Source: Chloroflexota bacterium | GTDB taxonomy: Bacteria > Chloroflexota > UBA11872 > VXOZ01 | Assembly (NCBI GenBank): GCA_958295775.1 | Contig: CATQHC010000003.1 | Coordinates: forward strand, 62,001-126,000 | Direction of reading: 5' to 3' | Length of the DNA stretch: 64,000 bases | Shown: positions 50,682 to 59,438 of the stretch, piece after piece | How the letters are laid out: every line of letters begins with the position of its first letter | How positions within the stretch are numbered: the stretch's first letter is position 1 | The notes under the pieces: generated by a model | The model's input: the letters and a program-made list of their open reading frames with translations, nothing else | Databases searched by the model: none | What the model was told of the DNA's origin: nothing | Made by a program: the position numbers and the translations under genes

Positions 50682-50931
50682 GTTGTCTCAGGCGAATAAC
50701 GCTCGCGCCGGCCTTCATGCTCGGAGTTGGGCGTGGCGTGTCTCGCGGTGGAGCAATACGCGCACACCATCTCGCCGTCCTGAAGGCTGTCAATAACTCA
50801 CGTCAGTGGCGGCCAATCAGGCGTCAAAGAGCCTGAATCCTATTGGAGGGACGCGATACCTACCCTATCGAGGTACCCGCGACCGCATCCACAGAAGCGG
50901 CAATAGACGTTCAAATCATGCCCATATTCCC

Positions 50932-50959
50932 TTGACAGTGCTATATCTTGTGGTTTAGA
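50932..50959 (+). promoter_or_regulatory. Possible promoter upstream of the tRNA
   Basis: TTGACA at 50932-50937, then about 16 bases, then TTTAGA/TTAGAC as a weak -10. Lies 100 bases before the tRNA gene. The -35 is perfect, the -10 weak. Confidence 0.4.
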
Positions 50960-51057
50960 CTCCATGCCACACAATATCTAGTAAGCGGTGACGGTCATGC
51001 AGGGAACGGGTGGCTACGGCATAATGAGTATAGACACTCAGATTTGCGTCTGCATCT

Positions 51058-51134
51058 CTCCCTGTAGCTCAGATGGATAGAGCAGCAGTTTCCTAAACTG
51101 CGTGTCGGGCGTTCGAGTCGCCCCAGGGAGGCCA
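51058..51134 (+). tRNA. tRNA-Arg (anticodon CCU)
   Basis: Cloverleaf folds well: 7-base acceptor CTCCCTG/CAGGGAG, D arm GCTC..GAGC, anticodon stem GCAGT/ACTGC with loop TTCCTAA (anticodon CCT), T arm GGGCG-TTCGAGT-CGCCC, discriminator G and an encoded CCA at 51132-51134. It reads AGG codons. Confidence 0.95.
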
Positions 51135-51269
51135 ACCGCGCCGGAACCGGTACGGCGCCGTCGGTCCGTACGGTCATCCCGACCGTGCCATCTCCCTATT
51201 CATGCGCTCTTCCCGGCATTGTGGCAACGCCGCTTGCGCAAGATCACCCTCGTGGAAGGAAGAGACTCT

Positions 51270-52265
51270 ATGGATTCGCTTATACGTACGCGTATGCGCA
51301 CGCGTCGTGCGCTGCTTACACTGGTTTTCGCCTTGGCGGCGCTGTTGGCGGGTTGCGGCGTACAGACCGTGATTGTACCCGAAGCCGAGCGCGCCACTCG
51401 TGCTGCCCCGGCGGAGACGGCGGCCTTTCCTCGCACGCTTACGGATGGCGCAGGGAACGAGGTAACCATCCCGCAGAAGCCTGAGCGTATTGTGTCGCTT
51501 ACCTTGGGCACAGATGAGATCCTGCTCTCGCTCGTCGCTCCGGAGCGGGTGCGCGCCGTGACCTATCTGGCAAGTGATTCAATCTGGACGAACGTGAGTG
51601 AGATTGCGCAACAGGTCGAGCATACGGTCCAGTCCGACCCCGAACAGATCATCGCCCTGGAGCCGGACCTCGTCTTGGCCGCTACTTATAACAATCCCGA
51701 TCACGTGCAGTTGCTCCGCGACGCCGGTATTCCGGTGGTGGTGGTTTTGCTCTTCGATTCGATCGATCGCGTTGCCGACAATATTCGCTTCGTGGCGCAC
51801 TTGACCGGCGATGAAGAGCGAGCGGAAGCGCTGATCGCGGCGATGGCAGCACGGCTGGAGAAAGTGGAAGCCCTGGTGGCCGAGGCAGAGACAAAGCCCC
51901 GTGTGCTGTTCTATAGTTCATTTGGCAGTTCGGCCGGCAAGGGCTCGACCTTTAGCGATATCGTGCGGCGCGCCGGCGGCATAAATCTGGGTGATGAGGC
52001 ATTGGAAAGTCCCTTCGGCGAAATCTCGTTGGAGAAGATCGTGGAACTCAACCCGGATGTGATCATCACCGACGAATTCGCGCCTGAAGACAATGCGAAG
52101 TGGCAAGAGAGTTTCAGCAACCACCCGGCGCTGGCAAACGTCAACGCGAAGCGAAACGGTATGATTTACACCGTGCCCGCGCGGCACTTGTCCACGGTGT
52201 CCCATCATATCGTTGAAGGTGTCTATGACGTGGCGCGGCTCCTCCACCCCGATCTGGTGGAGTAG
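51270..52265 (+). CDS. Iron/cobalamin-type ABC transporter substrate-binding lipoprotein
   Basis: 331 residues from ATG 51270 (GGAAGG upstream; frame opens at 51102). Signal peptide with lipobox ALLAGC, then a periplasmic-binding (TroA/BtuF) fold: RTLTDGAGNEVTIPQKPERIVSLTLGTDEILLSL, ALEPDLVLAATYNNPDHVQLL, VARHLSTVSHHIVEG-like end. It likely delivers a chelated iron, heme or cobalamin ligand to the permease encoded downstream. Confidence 0.9.
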   Translation: MDSLIRTRMRTRRALLTLVFALAALLAGCGVQTVIVPEAERATRAAPAETAAFPRTLTDGAGNEVTIPQKPERIVSLTLGTDEILLSLVAPERVRAVTYLASDSIWTNVSEIAQQVEHTVQSDPEQIIALEPDLVLAATYNNPDHVQLLRDAGIPVVVVLLFDSIDRVADNIRFVAHLTGDEERAEALIAAMAARLEKVEALVAEAETKPRVLFYSSFGSSAGKGSTFSDIVRRAGGINLGDEALESPFGEISLEKIVELNPDVIITDEFAPEDNAKWQESFSNHPALANVNAKRNGMIYTVPARHLSTVSHHIVEGVYDVARLLHPDLVE

Positions 52266-52331
52266 AGGAGCGGCGCCGGGATCGGATAGGCGGCTTCACT
52301 GCCCGGGCAGGCTTGTCACAGCAAGATAAAA

Positions 52332-52356
52332 GGGCAACCACAAGGGTTGCCCCTAC
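52332..52356. repeat. GGGCAACC/GGGTTGCCC hairpin
   Basis: 9-base-like arms around ACAA, then CCCTAC. The GGGCAACC/GGTTGCCC text resembles other intergenic hairpins. Confidence 0.6.
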
Positions 52357-52365
52357 GCCGGGCGG

Positions 52366-52386
52366 GCGCAGGTTTGCAACCTGCGC
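52366..52386. repeat. GCGCAGGTT-TGC-AACCTGCGC hairpin, copy 3
   Basis: Perfect copy of the family at 15414-15434. Confidence 0.75.
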
Positions 52387-52527
52387 TACCGGGGTGGGAG
52401 GGAGGCGCTTGACTCCTCCCCATGAATTTCGGCTACCCCGGTTTATGCGACAACACGAGCGGCACCGGCTTAGGCTGCATTTTCGCGTTGGAGAAGTGAA
52501 GGCGGCAGAGAAGAGGGTCTCACTTTC

Positions 52528-53592
52528 GTGCTACGACGTATGCTGGATGTTGAAGTCCCGCTGGCGCTCAGGCTGGCGCTGGCGCTGGGCATGCTCTCGC
52601 TGCTGCTCTTCCTGTCGTTTGTCGTAACCATGGCGATTGGCGCGGTGGACGTGCCGCTCCATGTGACAGCCTCGATCGTCTTGCAGCAGATGGGCATTCC
52701 CTTGGGTGCGGCCGCGTCCGACGTACATTGGAGCATTATCAGTCACGTGCGTCTGCCCCGTGTGCTCACGGCGGCGTTGGTGGGCGCGGCGCTGGCGGTG
52801 GCGGGCGCGACCATGCAGGGCATCTTCCGCAACCCGCTTGCGGACCCCGGCATCATTGGGGTGTCCGCGGGTGGCGCCTTGGGCGCAGTAATTGCGATTC
52901 ACTTTGGCTTGCGCGCCCTACACTACCTCGCCACGCCGGCGCTCGCCTTCATCGGGGCGCTGGGCGCGGTCATGGCGGTCTATGCGCTCGCCGCGACCCG
53001 GGGCGTGGACCCGCTCACCACCATGATCTTGGCGGGAGTTGCAGTGCAAGCCTTCATCGGTTCCATCACTTCCGCCGTGCTCACGCTCACGGCCAACGTC
53101 AACGCCATGCGCGAGATCGTCTTCTGGCTGACGGGCAGTCTCGGCGCCCGGAGTTGGACTCACGTACAACTCATTCTGCCGTTCATCGTGGTTGGGAGCC
53201 TCCTCTTGCTCTTCTTTGCCCGGGACCTGAATGTGATGGCATTGGGCGAAGACGCCGCCCGCAGCATGGGCGTGGACGTGCGGCGCGTGCGGCTGATCAT
53301 GCTCGCGCTGGCGGCGCTCATTACGGCGGTGGCGGTGGCCGTGAGCGGGATCATCGGCTTTGTGGGGCTGGTGGTGCCGCACATGGTGCGCTTGGTGGTA
53401 GGCCCCGATCATCGGATCGTGCTGCCCGCGAGCCTGCTTACGGGCGCATTGCTGCTCACGTGGGCGGACTTTGGGTCAAGGATGCTGTTGCGGCCGCAGG
53501 AATTGCGGGTGGGTCTCATCACCGCCTTCTTCGGCGCGCCCTTCTTCCTCTACCTCTTGTACCGCCATAAGCGTCAGGGGACCGTGCTGTGA
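52528..53592 (+). CDS. FecCD-family ABC transporter permease
   Basis: 354 residues from GTG 52528 (AGAGGG upstream; ATG at 52540 alternative). Multiple helices; family block RLPRVLTAALVGAALAVAGATMQGIFRNPLADPGIIGVSAGGALGAV is unmistakable. Later ALGEDAARSMGVDVRRVRLIMLALAALITAVAVAVSGIIGFVGLVVPHMVRLVVGPDHR matches. Forms the membrane channel of an iron-siderophore, heme or cobalamin importer with its neighbours. Confidence 0.95.
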   Translation: MLRRMLDVEVPLALRLALALGMLSLLLFLSFVVTMAIGAVDVPLHVTASIVLQQMGIPLGAAASDVHWSIISHVRLPRVLTAALVGAALAVAGATMQGIFRNPLADPGIIGVSAGGALGAVIAIHFGLRALHYLATPALAFIGALGAVMAVYALAATRGVDPLTTMILAGVAVQAFIGSITSAVLTLTANVNAMREIVFWLTGSLGARSWTHVQLILPFIVVGSLLLLFFARDLNVMALGEDAARSMGVDVRRVRLIMLALAALITAVAVAVSGIIGFVGLVVPHMVRLVVGPDHRIVLPASLLTGALLLTWADFGSRMLLRPQELRVGLITAFFGAPFFLYLLYRHKRQGTVL

Positions 53593-54410
53593 ATGTCCCG
53601 TCGGAAACAGCCTCCATCAACGGCGCTGCCCTCACTGCCACCGGCATTTCCTACGCGGTGGGAATGGCGCAGTTGCTGGAAGCGGTCTCGTTGGAAGTGC
53701 GCCACGGCATGCTGCTGGGTCTGATCGGTCCCAACGGCGCGGGGAAGTCAACGCTGCTCAAGTGCATCAGCCAGATTCTTGCGCCTACGGCGGGGCAAGT
53801 GTGCCTGGATGGCAAGGACTTGCAGCGCCAATCGCCGCGCGAGATTGCCCGGCATATCGCGTTGTTACCCCAGAGCACCACGCTCAATTTCGCATTTGCG
53901 TGCTTGGACGTAGTCCTCATGGGGCGCAACCCGCACTTGGGCCGCTTCCAAGCGGAAGGCGCGCGTGATCGCGCCATCGCCCAGCAGAGCTTGCAGGACA
54001 CAGAAACCGAGGAGTTCGTAACGCGTCTCATCACGGAAGTCTCCGCCGGCGAACGCCAGCGCGTGCTCCTGGCGCGGGCGATCACCCAGCAACCGCGCTT
54101 GCTCCTGCTCGATGAGCCAACCGCCGGCTTGGACGTGCAACACCAACTCCAGGTGTTCATGCTGATTCGAAGACTGGTCCGTGAAGGACTCACAGCCATT
54201 GCCGTGGTACACGACTTGAACCTTGCCGCGCGTTTTTGTGACCGGCTCGTCCTGCTCAATCGGGGCGTCGTGCACGCGCACGGGCTCGTGGGAGACGTGC
54301 TCACCGCTGAAAACCTCGCCCGCGTATTCAAGGTGCAGGCTGTGGTCGAGGAAGACCCGAATCTGGGAGTGCCACGGGTTACGGTGCTCGCTCCGCTTGA
54401 CACTGAGTAA
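53589..54410 (+). CDS. ABC transporter ATP-binding protein, FecE/BtuD type
   Basis: 273 residues from GTG overlapping the permease stop by 4 bases (GTGA). Walker A GPNGAGKSTLLKCI, Q-loop (LLPQSTTLNFAF), signature VSAGERQRVLLARAI, Walker B LLLLDEPTAGLD and H-loop VVHDL. Powers the FecCD permease. Same operon as the binding protein and permease. Confidence 0.95.
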   Translation: MNVPSETASINGAALTATGISYAVGMAQLLEAVSLEVRHGMLLGLIGPNGAGKSTLLKCISQILAPTAGQVCLDGKDLQRQSPREIARHIALLPQSTTLNFAFACLDVVLMGRNPHLGRFQAEGARDRAIAQQSLQDTETEEFVTRLITEVSAGERQRVLLARAITQQPRLLLLDEPTAGLDVQHQLQVFMLIRRLVREGLTAIAVVHDLNLAARFCDRLVLLNRGVVHAHGLVGDVLTAENLARVFKVQAVVEEDPNLGVPRVTVLAPLDTE

Positions 54411-54725
54411 GCAGACGGCACCTCCCTCCTTCGGCCCGGCCCACCCTCCGGCGCTCGACAAGATTGCGCGAGCCGTGAGCCGTGCTGCTCTTTCCATCCG
54501 CCAAGAGCCGCCGTCGAATGGCAGCGGCGCAGCGCGCCGTGCCAGCGCCTTTCGTCGGCTGCCGGCTTACGCTTAGCGAGGGGACGTATAGAGTAGATGC
54601 CCGCAAACCGGCTGCTCAGCACCGCAAACGTGTGACATAATAGGGATCGAAGCGTCTCGCACGCCTGTGCGTGCGGAAGGGGCGGCAGCCTGAGGTGAGC
54701 GCAAGCGACTGGCGAGGAGCAGCAA
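54411..54725. other. Spacer before the response regulator
   Basis: No supported gene. Holds the extended -10 promoter at 54633-54641. Confidence 0.5.
54633..54641 (+). promoter_or_regulatory. Extended -10 promoter for the response regulator
   Basis: TGACATAAT (TGN then CATAAT), five of six -10 matches plus TG. Lies 85 bases before the TTG start. No good -35. Confidence 0.5.
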
Positions 54726-55424
54726 TTGCCAAAAGACAAAGTACTGATCATCGAGGACGACGACAATTTGCAGGAGGCGCTGCGCTTTAGCCTGGAGCAG
54801 GATGGCTATAAGGTCCATAGCGCGGCGGACGGCGAGGCGGGGCTGGATCTCGCGCGGGAGGTCACGCCGGACCTTATCATCCTCGACATCATGTTGCCGG
54901 TGCTGGATGGGCTGGAAGTCTGCCGCATCATACGTCAAGAGACCGCCGCGCCCATCATTATGCTCACGGCCAAAGGCGAGGAGGTGGACCGTGTGGTCGG
55001 CCTCGAATTAGGCGCGGATGATTACGTTGTCAAGCCCTTCAGCACGCGCGAGTTGCTGGCCCGCATGCGGGCGGTACGCCGCCGCACGCGGCCGGGCAGC
55101 GATGGGCTCCCAAACTCCGCTCCGGCAACGGTGCTGAATGCCGGCGACCTCCAGGTCAATCTCTCGAGTCACACGGCCAAACTGGGAGACCGGACGCTTG
55201 CGCTCAAGCCCAAGGAGTTCAGCCTGCTCGCGCTGCTCATGTCCGGCCGCAGCCGCGTTTTCACCCGCGACCAGATCTTGGAGCGTATTTGGGGATTCGA
55301 CTGGGTCGGCGACAACCGCACCGTAGACGTCCACGTGCGGCGGCTGCGGGAAAAGATCGAGGCAGACCCTAGTGAGCCAACCCGCATCGTGACCGTGCGC
55401 GGTGTTGGCTATCGGTTTGAGTGA
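54726..55424 (+). CDS. phoB: OmpR/PhoB-family response regulator
   Basis: 232 residues from TTG 54726; GAGGAG lies 6 bases upstream. Receiver domain: acidic pocket IIEDDDN, phosphoacceptor D54 (LIILDIMLPVLDG), TAKGEE and KPFSTREL. DNA-binding winged helix: DLQVNLSSHTAKLGDRTLALKPKEFSLLALLMS, RDQILERIWGFDWVGDNRTVDVHVRRLREKIE. Paired with the kinase gene that overlaps by 4 bases. PhoB-like on context (PhoU follows); the symbol is inferred. Confidence 0.9.
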   Translation: MPKDKVLIIEDDDNLQEALRFSLEQDGYKVHSAADGEAGLDLAREVTPDLIILDIMLPVLDGLEVCRIIRQETAAPIIMLTAKGEEVDRVVGLELGADDYVVKPFSTRELLARMRAVRRRTRPGSDGLPNSAPATVLNAGDLQVNLSSHTAKLGDRTLALKPKEFSLLALLMSGRSRVFTRDQILERIWGFDWVGDNRTVDVHVRRLREKIEADPSEPTRIVTVRGVGYRFE

Positions 55425-57202
55425 TGAGAGTTCCGCGCACACTGCAATGGCGCATGACGCTTGTCTACACCACTCTGCTTCTTCTCACGCTGGGTGTGGC
55501 AAGTTTCTATCTCGTCACGTACATCCGTAGCACGAACCAAGCGAGCCTCGAAACGCGGCTGGAACACGAAGCGCGGCTGGTTGCCGAAGCGACCGCACCC
55601 TATTTCGCCGAGCAAGCGGACCCCGGCGCGCTGCACGCGGCGGTTGCGCGAATCAGTACCACCATCGGCGCCCGCGTAACCCTGATTGCGCCTGGCGGCA
55701 CTGTGCTCGCCGATAGTGCGCAAGTCCCGGACGAGATGGCGAATCAGGCCGTCCAACCGGAGGTGGAGCGCGCGCTAAACGCCGGCGTAGGCGTCAACAC
55801 ACGGCGCAGCAGCGCCACAAACGAGGAATTCATCCACGTGGCGGTGCCCCTGATCGCCCGGGACACCGTCCTGGGAGTGGCGCGGGTTGCGGCGCCTGCG
55901 GCGCAGGTGCAAGAGAGCATCATTCCCGTCTTCATCGGTATCGGCATGGTTGGCCTGGCCGGCGTGGCGCTCGCGGTGCTGGTTGGGTATGGAGTCGCGG
56001 CGCGCACCTCTCGTTCTATCGTCGCGCTCACGGAAGGCGCCCGGCAATTGGCGGCCGGTGAATTGGACTACCGGGTGCAGGCTCAGGGCAACGACGAAAC
56101 CCAGGAGCTGGCGCAAGCCTTCAATCGTATGGCCGTGTCGCTGCGCGACCTCGTGCGCGATCATTCACTTGAGCAAGGGAAGCTGGCGGCGGTGCTGAAT
56201 ACGATGGCTGACGGTGTCGTCGTGATCGATGGCAATGGCACAATTGTGCTCGTAAATCACGCCGCGGAACAAATACTCGACATCGCGGGCGGCGACGTGC
56301 TGGACCGCCGCTTTACGGAAATCATCCGCGATCACAATCTCCTGCAACTGGTTGCGCGCTGCACAGAGCGGCAAGAAGTGCAGCACGGGGAGGTGGAAAT
56401 CCCGCAGTGGCGCCGCTACTTGAGTGTCATCACCACACCCTTGGCCGAGCACGGCGATGCGAGCATTCTGCTCACGATGCACGATTTGACGCGCATCAGG
56501 CAAGTAGAGACGACCAGAAAAGAATTCGTGAGCAACGTCTCGCATGAGTTGCGGGGCCCGCTGGCGGCCGTCAAGACACTGGCCGAGTCGCTATCGAGCG
56601 GTGCGCTCAAAGACAAGAAGCGCGCCAAGGACTTCCTGCGCCGCATCAATAGTGAAGTGGACCGGATGGCCGCCATGGTGAATGAGTTGATGGAGCTCTC
56701 AAGAATTGAGAGCGAGCAGTCCAGCCTCCAGCTCCAGCCCCTCGACTTGCACCCATTCTTAACCGAAATGCATGAAGAGAATGAACCGCTGGCGGAGAAG
56801 CAAGAGATAACACTCGAACTCGCGCTCGCCGAACATTTGCCGTGTGTGCGGGGCGATGAGAACAAAATGCGTCAGGTATTTGGCAACTTGCTGAACAACG
56901 CTTTCAGATTCACCCCGAAAGACGGCCGCATCTCCCTCTCGGCCCAGCGAGAGAACGGCATGGTCTGTGTACGCGTGGCAGATACGGGGGTTGGCATTCC
57001 CCGCAAGCATCTGCCCCACATTTTCGAACGATTCTATAAAGTTGACCGCTCGCGTCACAGCGAGGGTTTCGGCCTCGGGCTGGCCATCGCCAAGCACATC
57101 GTGCAAGCGCACGGCGGCGAGTTACACGCGGAGAGCGCCGAGGGGCAGGGTGCGACGTTTACGGTGGTCTTGCCCGCAGAGGGCGAAACTGCGGCCAATT
57201 AG
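55421..57202 (+). CDS. phoR: PhoR-like sensor histidine kinase
   Basis: 593 residues, ATG overlapping the regulator stop. Helix 1 (LVYTTLLLLTLGVASFYLVTYI), a ~140-residue extracytoplasmic part, helix 2 (IGMVGLAGVALAVLVGYGVA), HAMP (RSIVALTEGARQLAAGELDYRVQ), a PAS domain (LNTMADGVVVIDGNGTIVLVN), HisKA with SHELRGPLAAVKTLAES (His about 374) and HATPase with GNLLNNAFRFTPKDG, DTGVGIP, EGFGLGLAIAKHIV. Autophosphorylates and passes phosphate to the regulator. The signal is probably phosphate state via PhoU, by neighbourhood. Confidence 0.93.
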   Translation: MMRVPRTLQWRMTLVYTTLLLLTLGVASFYLVTYIRSTNQASLETRLEHEARLVAEATAPYFAEQADPGALHAAVARISTTIGARVTLIAPGGTVLADSAQVPDEMANQAVQPEVERALNAGVGVNTRRSSATNEEFIHVAVPLIARDTVLGVARVAAPAAQVQESIIPVFIGIGMVGLAGVALAVLVGYGVAARTSRSIVALTEGARQLAAGELDYRVQAQGNDETQELAQAFNRMAVSLRDLVRDHSLEQGKLAAVLNTMADGVVVIDGNGTIVLVNHAAEQILDIAGGDVLDRRFTEIIRDHNLLQLVARCTERQEVQHGEVEIPQWRRYLSVITTPLAEHGDASILLTMHDLTRIRQVETTRKEFVSNVSHELRGPLAAVKTLAESLSSGALKDKKRAKDFLRRINSEVDRMAAMVNELMELSRIESEQSSLQLQPLDLHPFLTEMHEENEPLAEKQEITLELALAEHLPCVRGDENKMRQVFGNLLNNAFRFTPKDGRISLSAQRENGMVCVRVADTGVGIPRKHLPHIFERFYKVDRSRHSEGFGLGLAIAKHIVQAHGGELHAESAEGQGATFTVVLPAEGETAAN

Positions 57203-57524
57203 GCGCGCCGCCCGGGCCGCGGAGGGCGCCTCCGTTTCTGCCTGACCTTAAGCACGCAGCGCAGGCCTCGCGCACTCCATCTCCCCTGCATGATTGCTCC
57301 TGGTAGCAGGCAGATGCCCAGCGGCCGCGCGCCTAGTTCCCCACGCGACGTTTGCTAAGAGACGGCCGGATTTGTGTGTCTCGTCCACCGTAGGGCAAAT
57401 TCATAGCCTGTTTACGCAGCGCTAACGTGCTGTACATGCGGCCCCTCTACGCTAGACAGTGAGAGATTAACACAAAGTTGTGTGCACGGGTGGTGCACGG
57501 AAGTAAGGAACGGAAGCATAGCCC
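57203..57524. other. Spacer
   Basis: No supported gene. A weak AGGCGC/GCGCCT inverted repeat lies just after phoR and could form a hairpin. Confidence 0.45.
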
Positions 57525-57794
57525 ATGGCAAAGGGAGCGCTCGCGGAGCGTCGGCAAATTGACGATGAACTTCTCAGGGAGATTCTACCCGAAGACGAAC
57601 GGCACTGGCTGTGTCCCCATTGCGAGATGGAAGTGCAACTCACGAAGGACCGGGTCACCGATTGTATCAGCGCTCACCCCGCCATCATTCTGCGCGAAAC
57701 GCACTATTGGCGCTGCCCGGGATGCAATGCGGTCGCCGTGCGTGAGACTTCGGACCGCGTTGAGCAGATCGAGTACATTACGGGCAATTTATAG
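57525..57794 (+). CDS. Small zinc-ribbon protein
   Basis: 89 residues. Two CxxC knuckles, CPHC at about 30-33 and CPGC at about 63-66, form a likely zinc site around EVQLTKDRVTDCISAHPAI. N-terminus is charged (LAERRQIDDELLREILPED). GGAAGC lies before the ATG. Possibly a nucleic-acid or protein adaptor; not recognised. It sits between phoR and phoU. Confidence 0.65.
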   Translation: MAKGALAERRQIDDELLREILPEDERHWLCPHCEMEVQLTKDRVTDCISAHPAIILRETHYWRCPGCNAVAVRETSDRVEQIEYITGNL

Positions 57795-58234
57795 CTGGCG
57801 GCAGGCGCGGCGCCGCCAATCCACGCGGATCGAAGTGTAACAAGACCACCTATCGGCGCGTAGGGGCTGGCTACCCGGAGATAGCCGACGTTGACCGCGG
57901 TGAAGCGGCTGTGGTTGAGGCTAGGCCGTGTAAAGGGAGCGACGGAGGCAGGAATACGGGTTTACAAAGCTTGTCAAAGGAATATGCGCCAACACAGGTA
58001 GTCAATAGCATGTCAAGGGTGTAGGATAGGATCGGGTACGATCTGGATTACGAGCAAGCGCGAGCCGGTTGTCCGCAGGCGGGACAGTGGTTGCAGCGCA
58101 TGGTTCCTGGTACATTCGTGCTAGTAAGCAATGTCTTCGCCGCAGACAGGCAATGATGTGAGATCCTGGGCGCGCAATCGGGCAAATTGGGCGTTCGCCG
58201 GAGTTGCCGGGCAGTGGTAGAAAGGGACAGTGCC
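57795..58234. other. Spacer upstream of phoU
   Basis: No supported gene or RNA. Open frames here are shadows. No clear Pho box is seen. Confidence 0.45.
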
Positions 58235-58909
58235 ATGATACGCACCAACATCGAGAATCGACTGGTTGAGATCCAAGATGACATCCTGGCGCTGGCGAGC
58301 ATGGTGGAGAAGGCCATCGCCCATGCGATAGACGCCTTGCGGGAACGCGATCTGGAGGCTTCCCGCGCGGTTGTCGCGTTTGACGATGTCATCGATGAGA
58401 AACGCTTTGCCATCGAAGAAAGCTGCGTAGACTTGCTGGCTACCCAGCAGCCCGCGGCCCGAGACCTGCGCTGGGTGATCGCCTTGCTGCACATCGCGGT
58501 CGAATTGGAGCGCATGGGTGACTACGCGGAAGGCATCGGCAAGATCAGTCTCATGATGGGTGACGAGCCGCCGCTCAAACCGCTCATCGACATCCCGCGC
58601 ATGGCGGAAATGTCCATCAGCATGCTCCATCGCAGCATCGATGCGCTTGTCACCCGTGACGTAGACCTCGCAGAGCAGGTGTGCGCAGCCGATGATGAGG
58701 TGGATGCCCTGCACGAGCAAATCTATAACGAGTTGCTCTTGTTTATGATCAAAGACCCGCGGAGCATTCAACGCGCGACGTACTTGCTCTGGGTCACGCA
58801 TGACTTGGAGCGCACGGCAGACCGCGCGACGAATATCGCCGAGCGCGTCATCTATCTGGTGACCGGCAAGATGCAGGACCTCAACCTCTCGAAAGAACCG
58901 GAATTCTAG
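58235..58909 (+). CDS. phoU: Phosphate transport system regulator PhoU
   Basis: 224 residues from ATG 58235 (AAAGGG upstream). Two repeats of a three-helix bundle, each with the acidic metal-binding motif: VVAFDDVIDEKRFAIEESCVDLLATQQPAARDLRWVIALLHIAVELERMGDYAEGIG and VCAADDEVDALHEQIYNELLLFMIKDPRSIQRATYLLWVTHDLERTADRATNIAERVIYL. PhoU restrains the Pho kinase and Pst transporter when phosphate is ample. No pst genes are adjacent. Confidence 0.94.
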   Translation: MIRTNIENRLVEIQDDILALASMVEKAIAHAIDALRERDLEASRAVVAFDDVIDEKRFAIEESCVDLLATQQPAARDLRWVIALLHIAVELERMGDYAEGIGKISLMMGDEPPLKPLIDIPRMAEMSISMLHRSIDALVTRDVDLAEQVCAADDEVDALHEQIYNELLLFMIKDPRSIQRATYLLWVTHDLERTADRATNIAERVIYLVTGKMQDLNLSKEPEF

Positions 58910-59042
58910 CGAGAAAGAGGGCGTTGGGTGTCTGGCCATTGGGTATTCCGCGCGGCGCGAGCGGTCAAGATGCGGCGGAAGCTTGGGGTCAGCCGGTTGG
59001 CGGTACCGGACGCGGCACACCGCCTCGTAGGAGACGCTTGAT

Positions 59043-59438
59043 ATGAGACGGGTGTTGTTCGTCTGTGTGCACAATGCCGGGCGCAGTCAAATGGCCGAGG
59101 CCTTTCTCCGGCATCTCGCCGACGGCAGGGCGGAGGCGCAATCTGCGGGCATGGAGCCGGGCGCGCACGTAAATCCTGTGGCCGTGCAGGCAATGGCCGA
59201 ACGCGGGATCAGTCTGGCGTCGCACCGGCCCAAACTGCTAACGCCGGCGCTGGCAGCGTGGGCGGATAGAGTCATAACGATGGGCTGCGCCCTCGACGAT
59301 TCGTGCCCGGTCGCGCTGACGCCGGTTGAGGACTGGGAGATTTCCAATCCCAGTGGCCAGCCACTGTCCGTGGTGCGCGGCATCCGGGACCAAATCGAGG
59401 AGAAGGTTAGTCTTCTTCTACGCGAACCGGACGACTGA
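59043..59438 (+). CDS. arsC: Arsenate reductase, low-molecular-weight phosphatase type
   Basis: 131 residues. P-loop CVHNAGRS (C8-x5-R14) and a redox pair C82/C88 in MGCALDDSC, as in thioredoxin-linked ArsC of the pI258 type. DWEISNPSGQP is the DP-like segment. Reduces arsenate to arsenite. The 3' end overlaps the opposite-strand kinase gene by 32 bases. Confidence 0.88.
   Translation: MRRVLFVCVHNAGRSQMAEAFLRHLADGRAEAQSAGMEPGAHVNPVAVQAMAERGISLASHRPKLLTPALAAWADRVITMGCALDDSCPVALTPVEDWEISNPSGQPLSVVRGIRDQIEEKVSLLLREPDD

Larger units (their letters stand above)
50634..51057. other. Spacer upstream of tRNA-Arg
   Basis: Contains the truncated palindrome (50657-50681) and the probable tRNA promoter (50932-50959). 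No protein gene is supported. Confidence 0.5.
52266..52527. other. Spacer with two repeats
   Basis: GGGCAACC-ACAA-GGGTTGCCC (52332-52352), then GCGCAGGTT-TGC-AACCTGCGC (52366-52386). No gene. The gap within an otherwise compact transport locus is notable. Confidence 0.55.

Noticed and set aside
52266..52527. Cobalamin or iron riboswitch before the FecCD permease
   Set aside because: The spacer text is two dispersed hairpin repeats and no B12-box-like or conserved aptamer sequence is visible.
57795..58234. Pho boxes upstream of phoU
   Set aside because: No repeated TTAACA-like or CTGTCAT-like units found.
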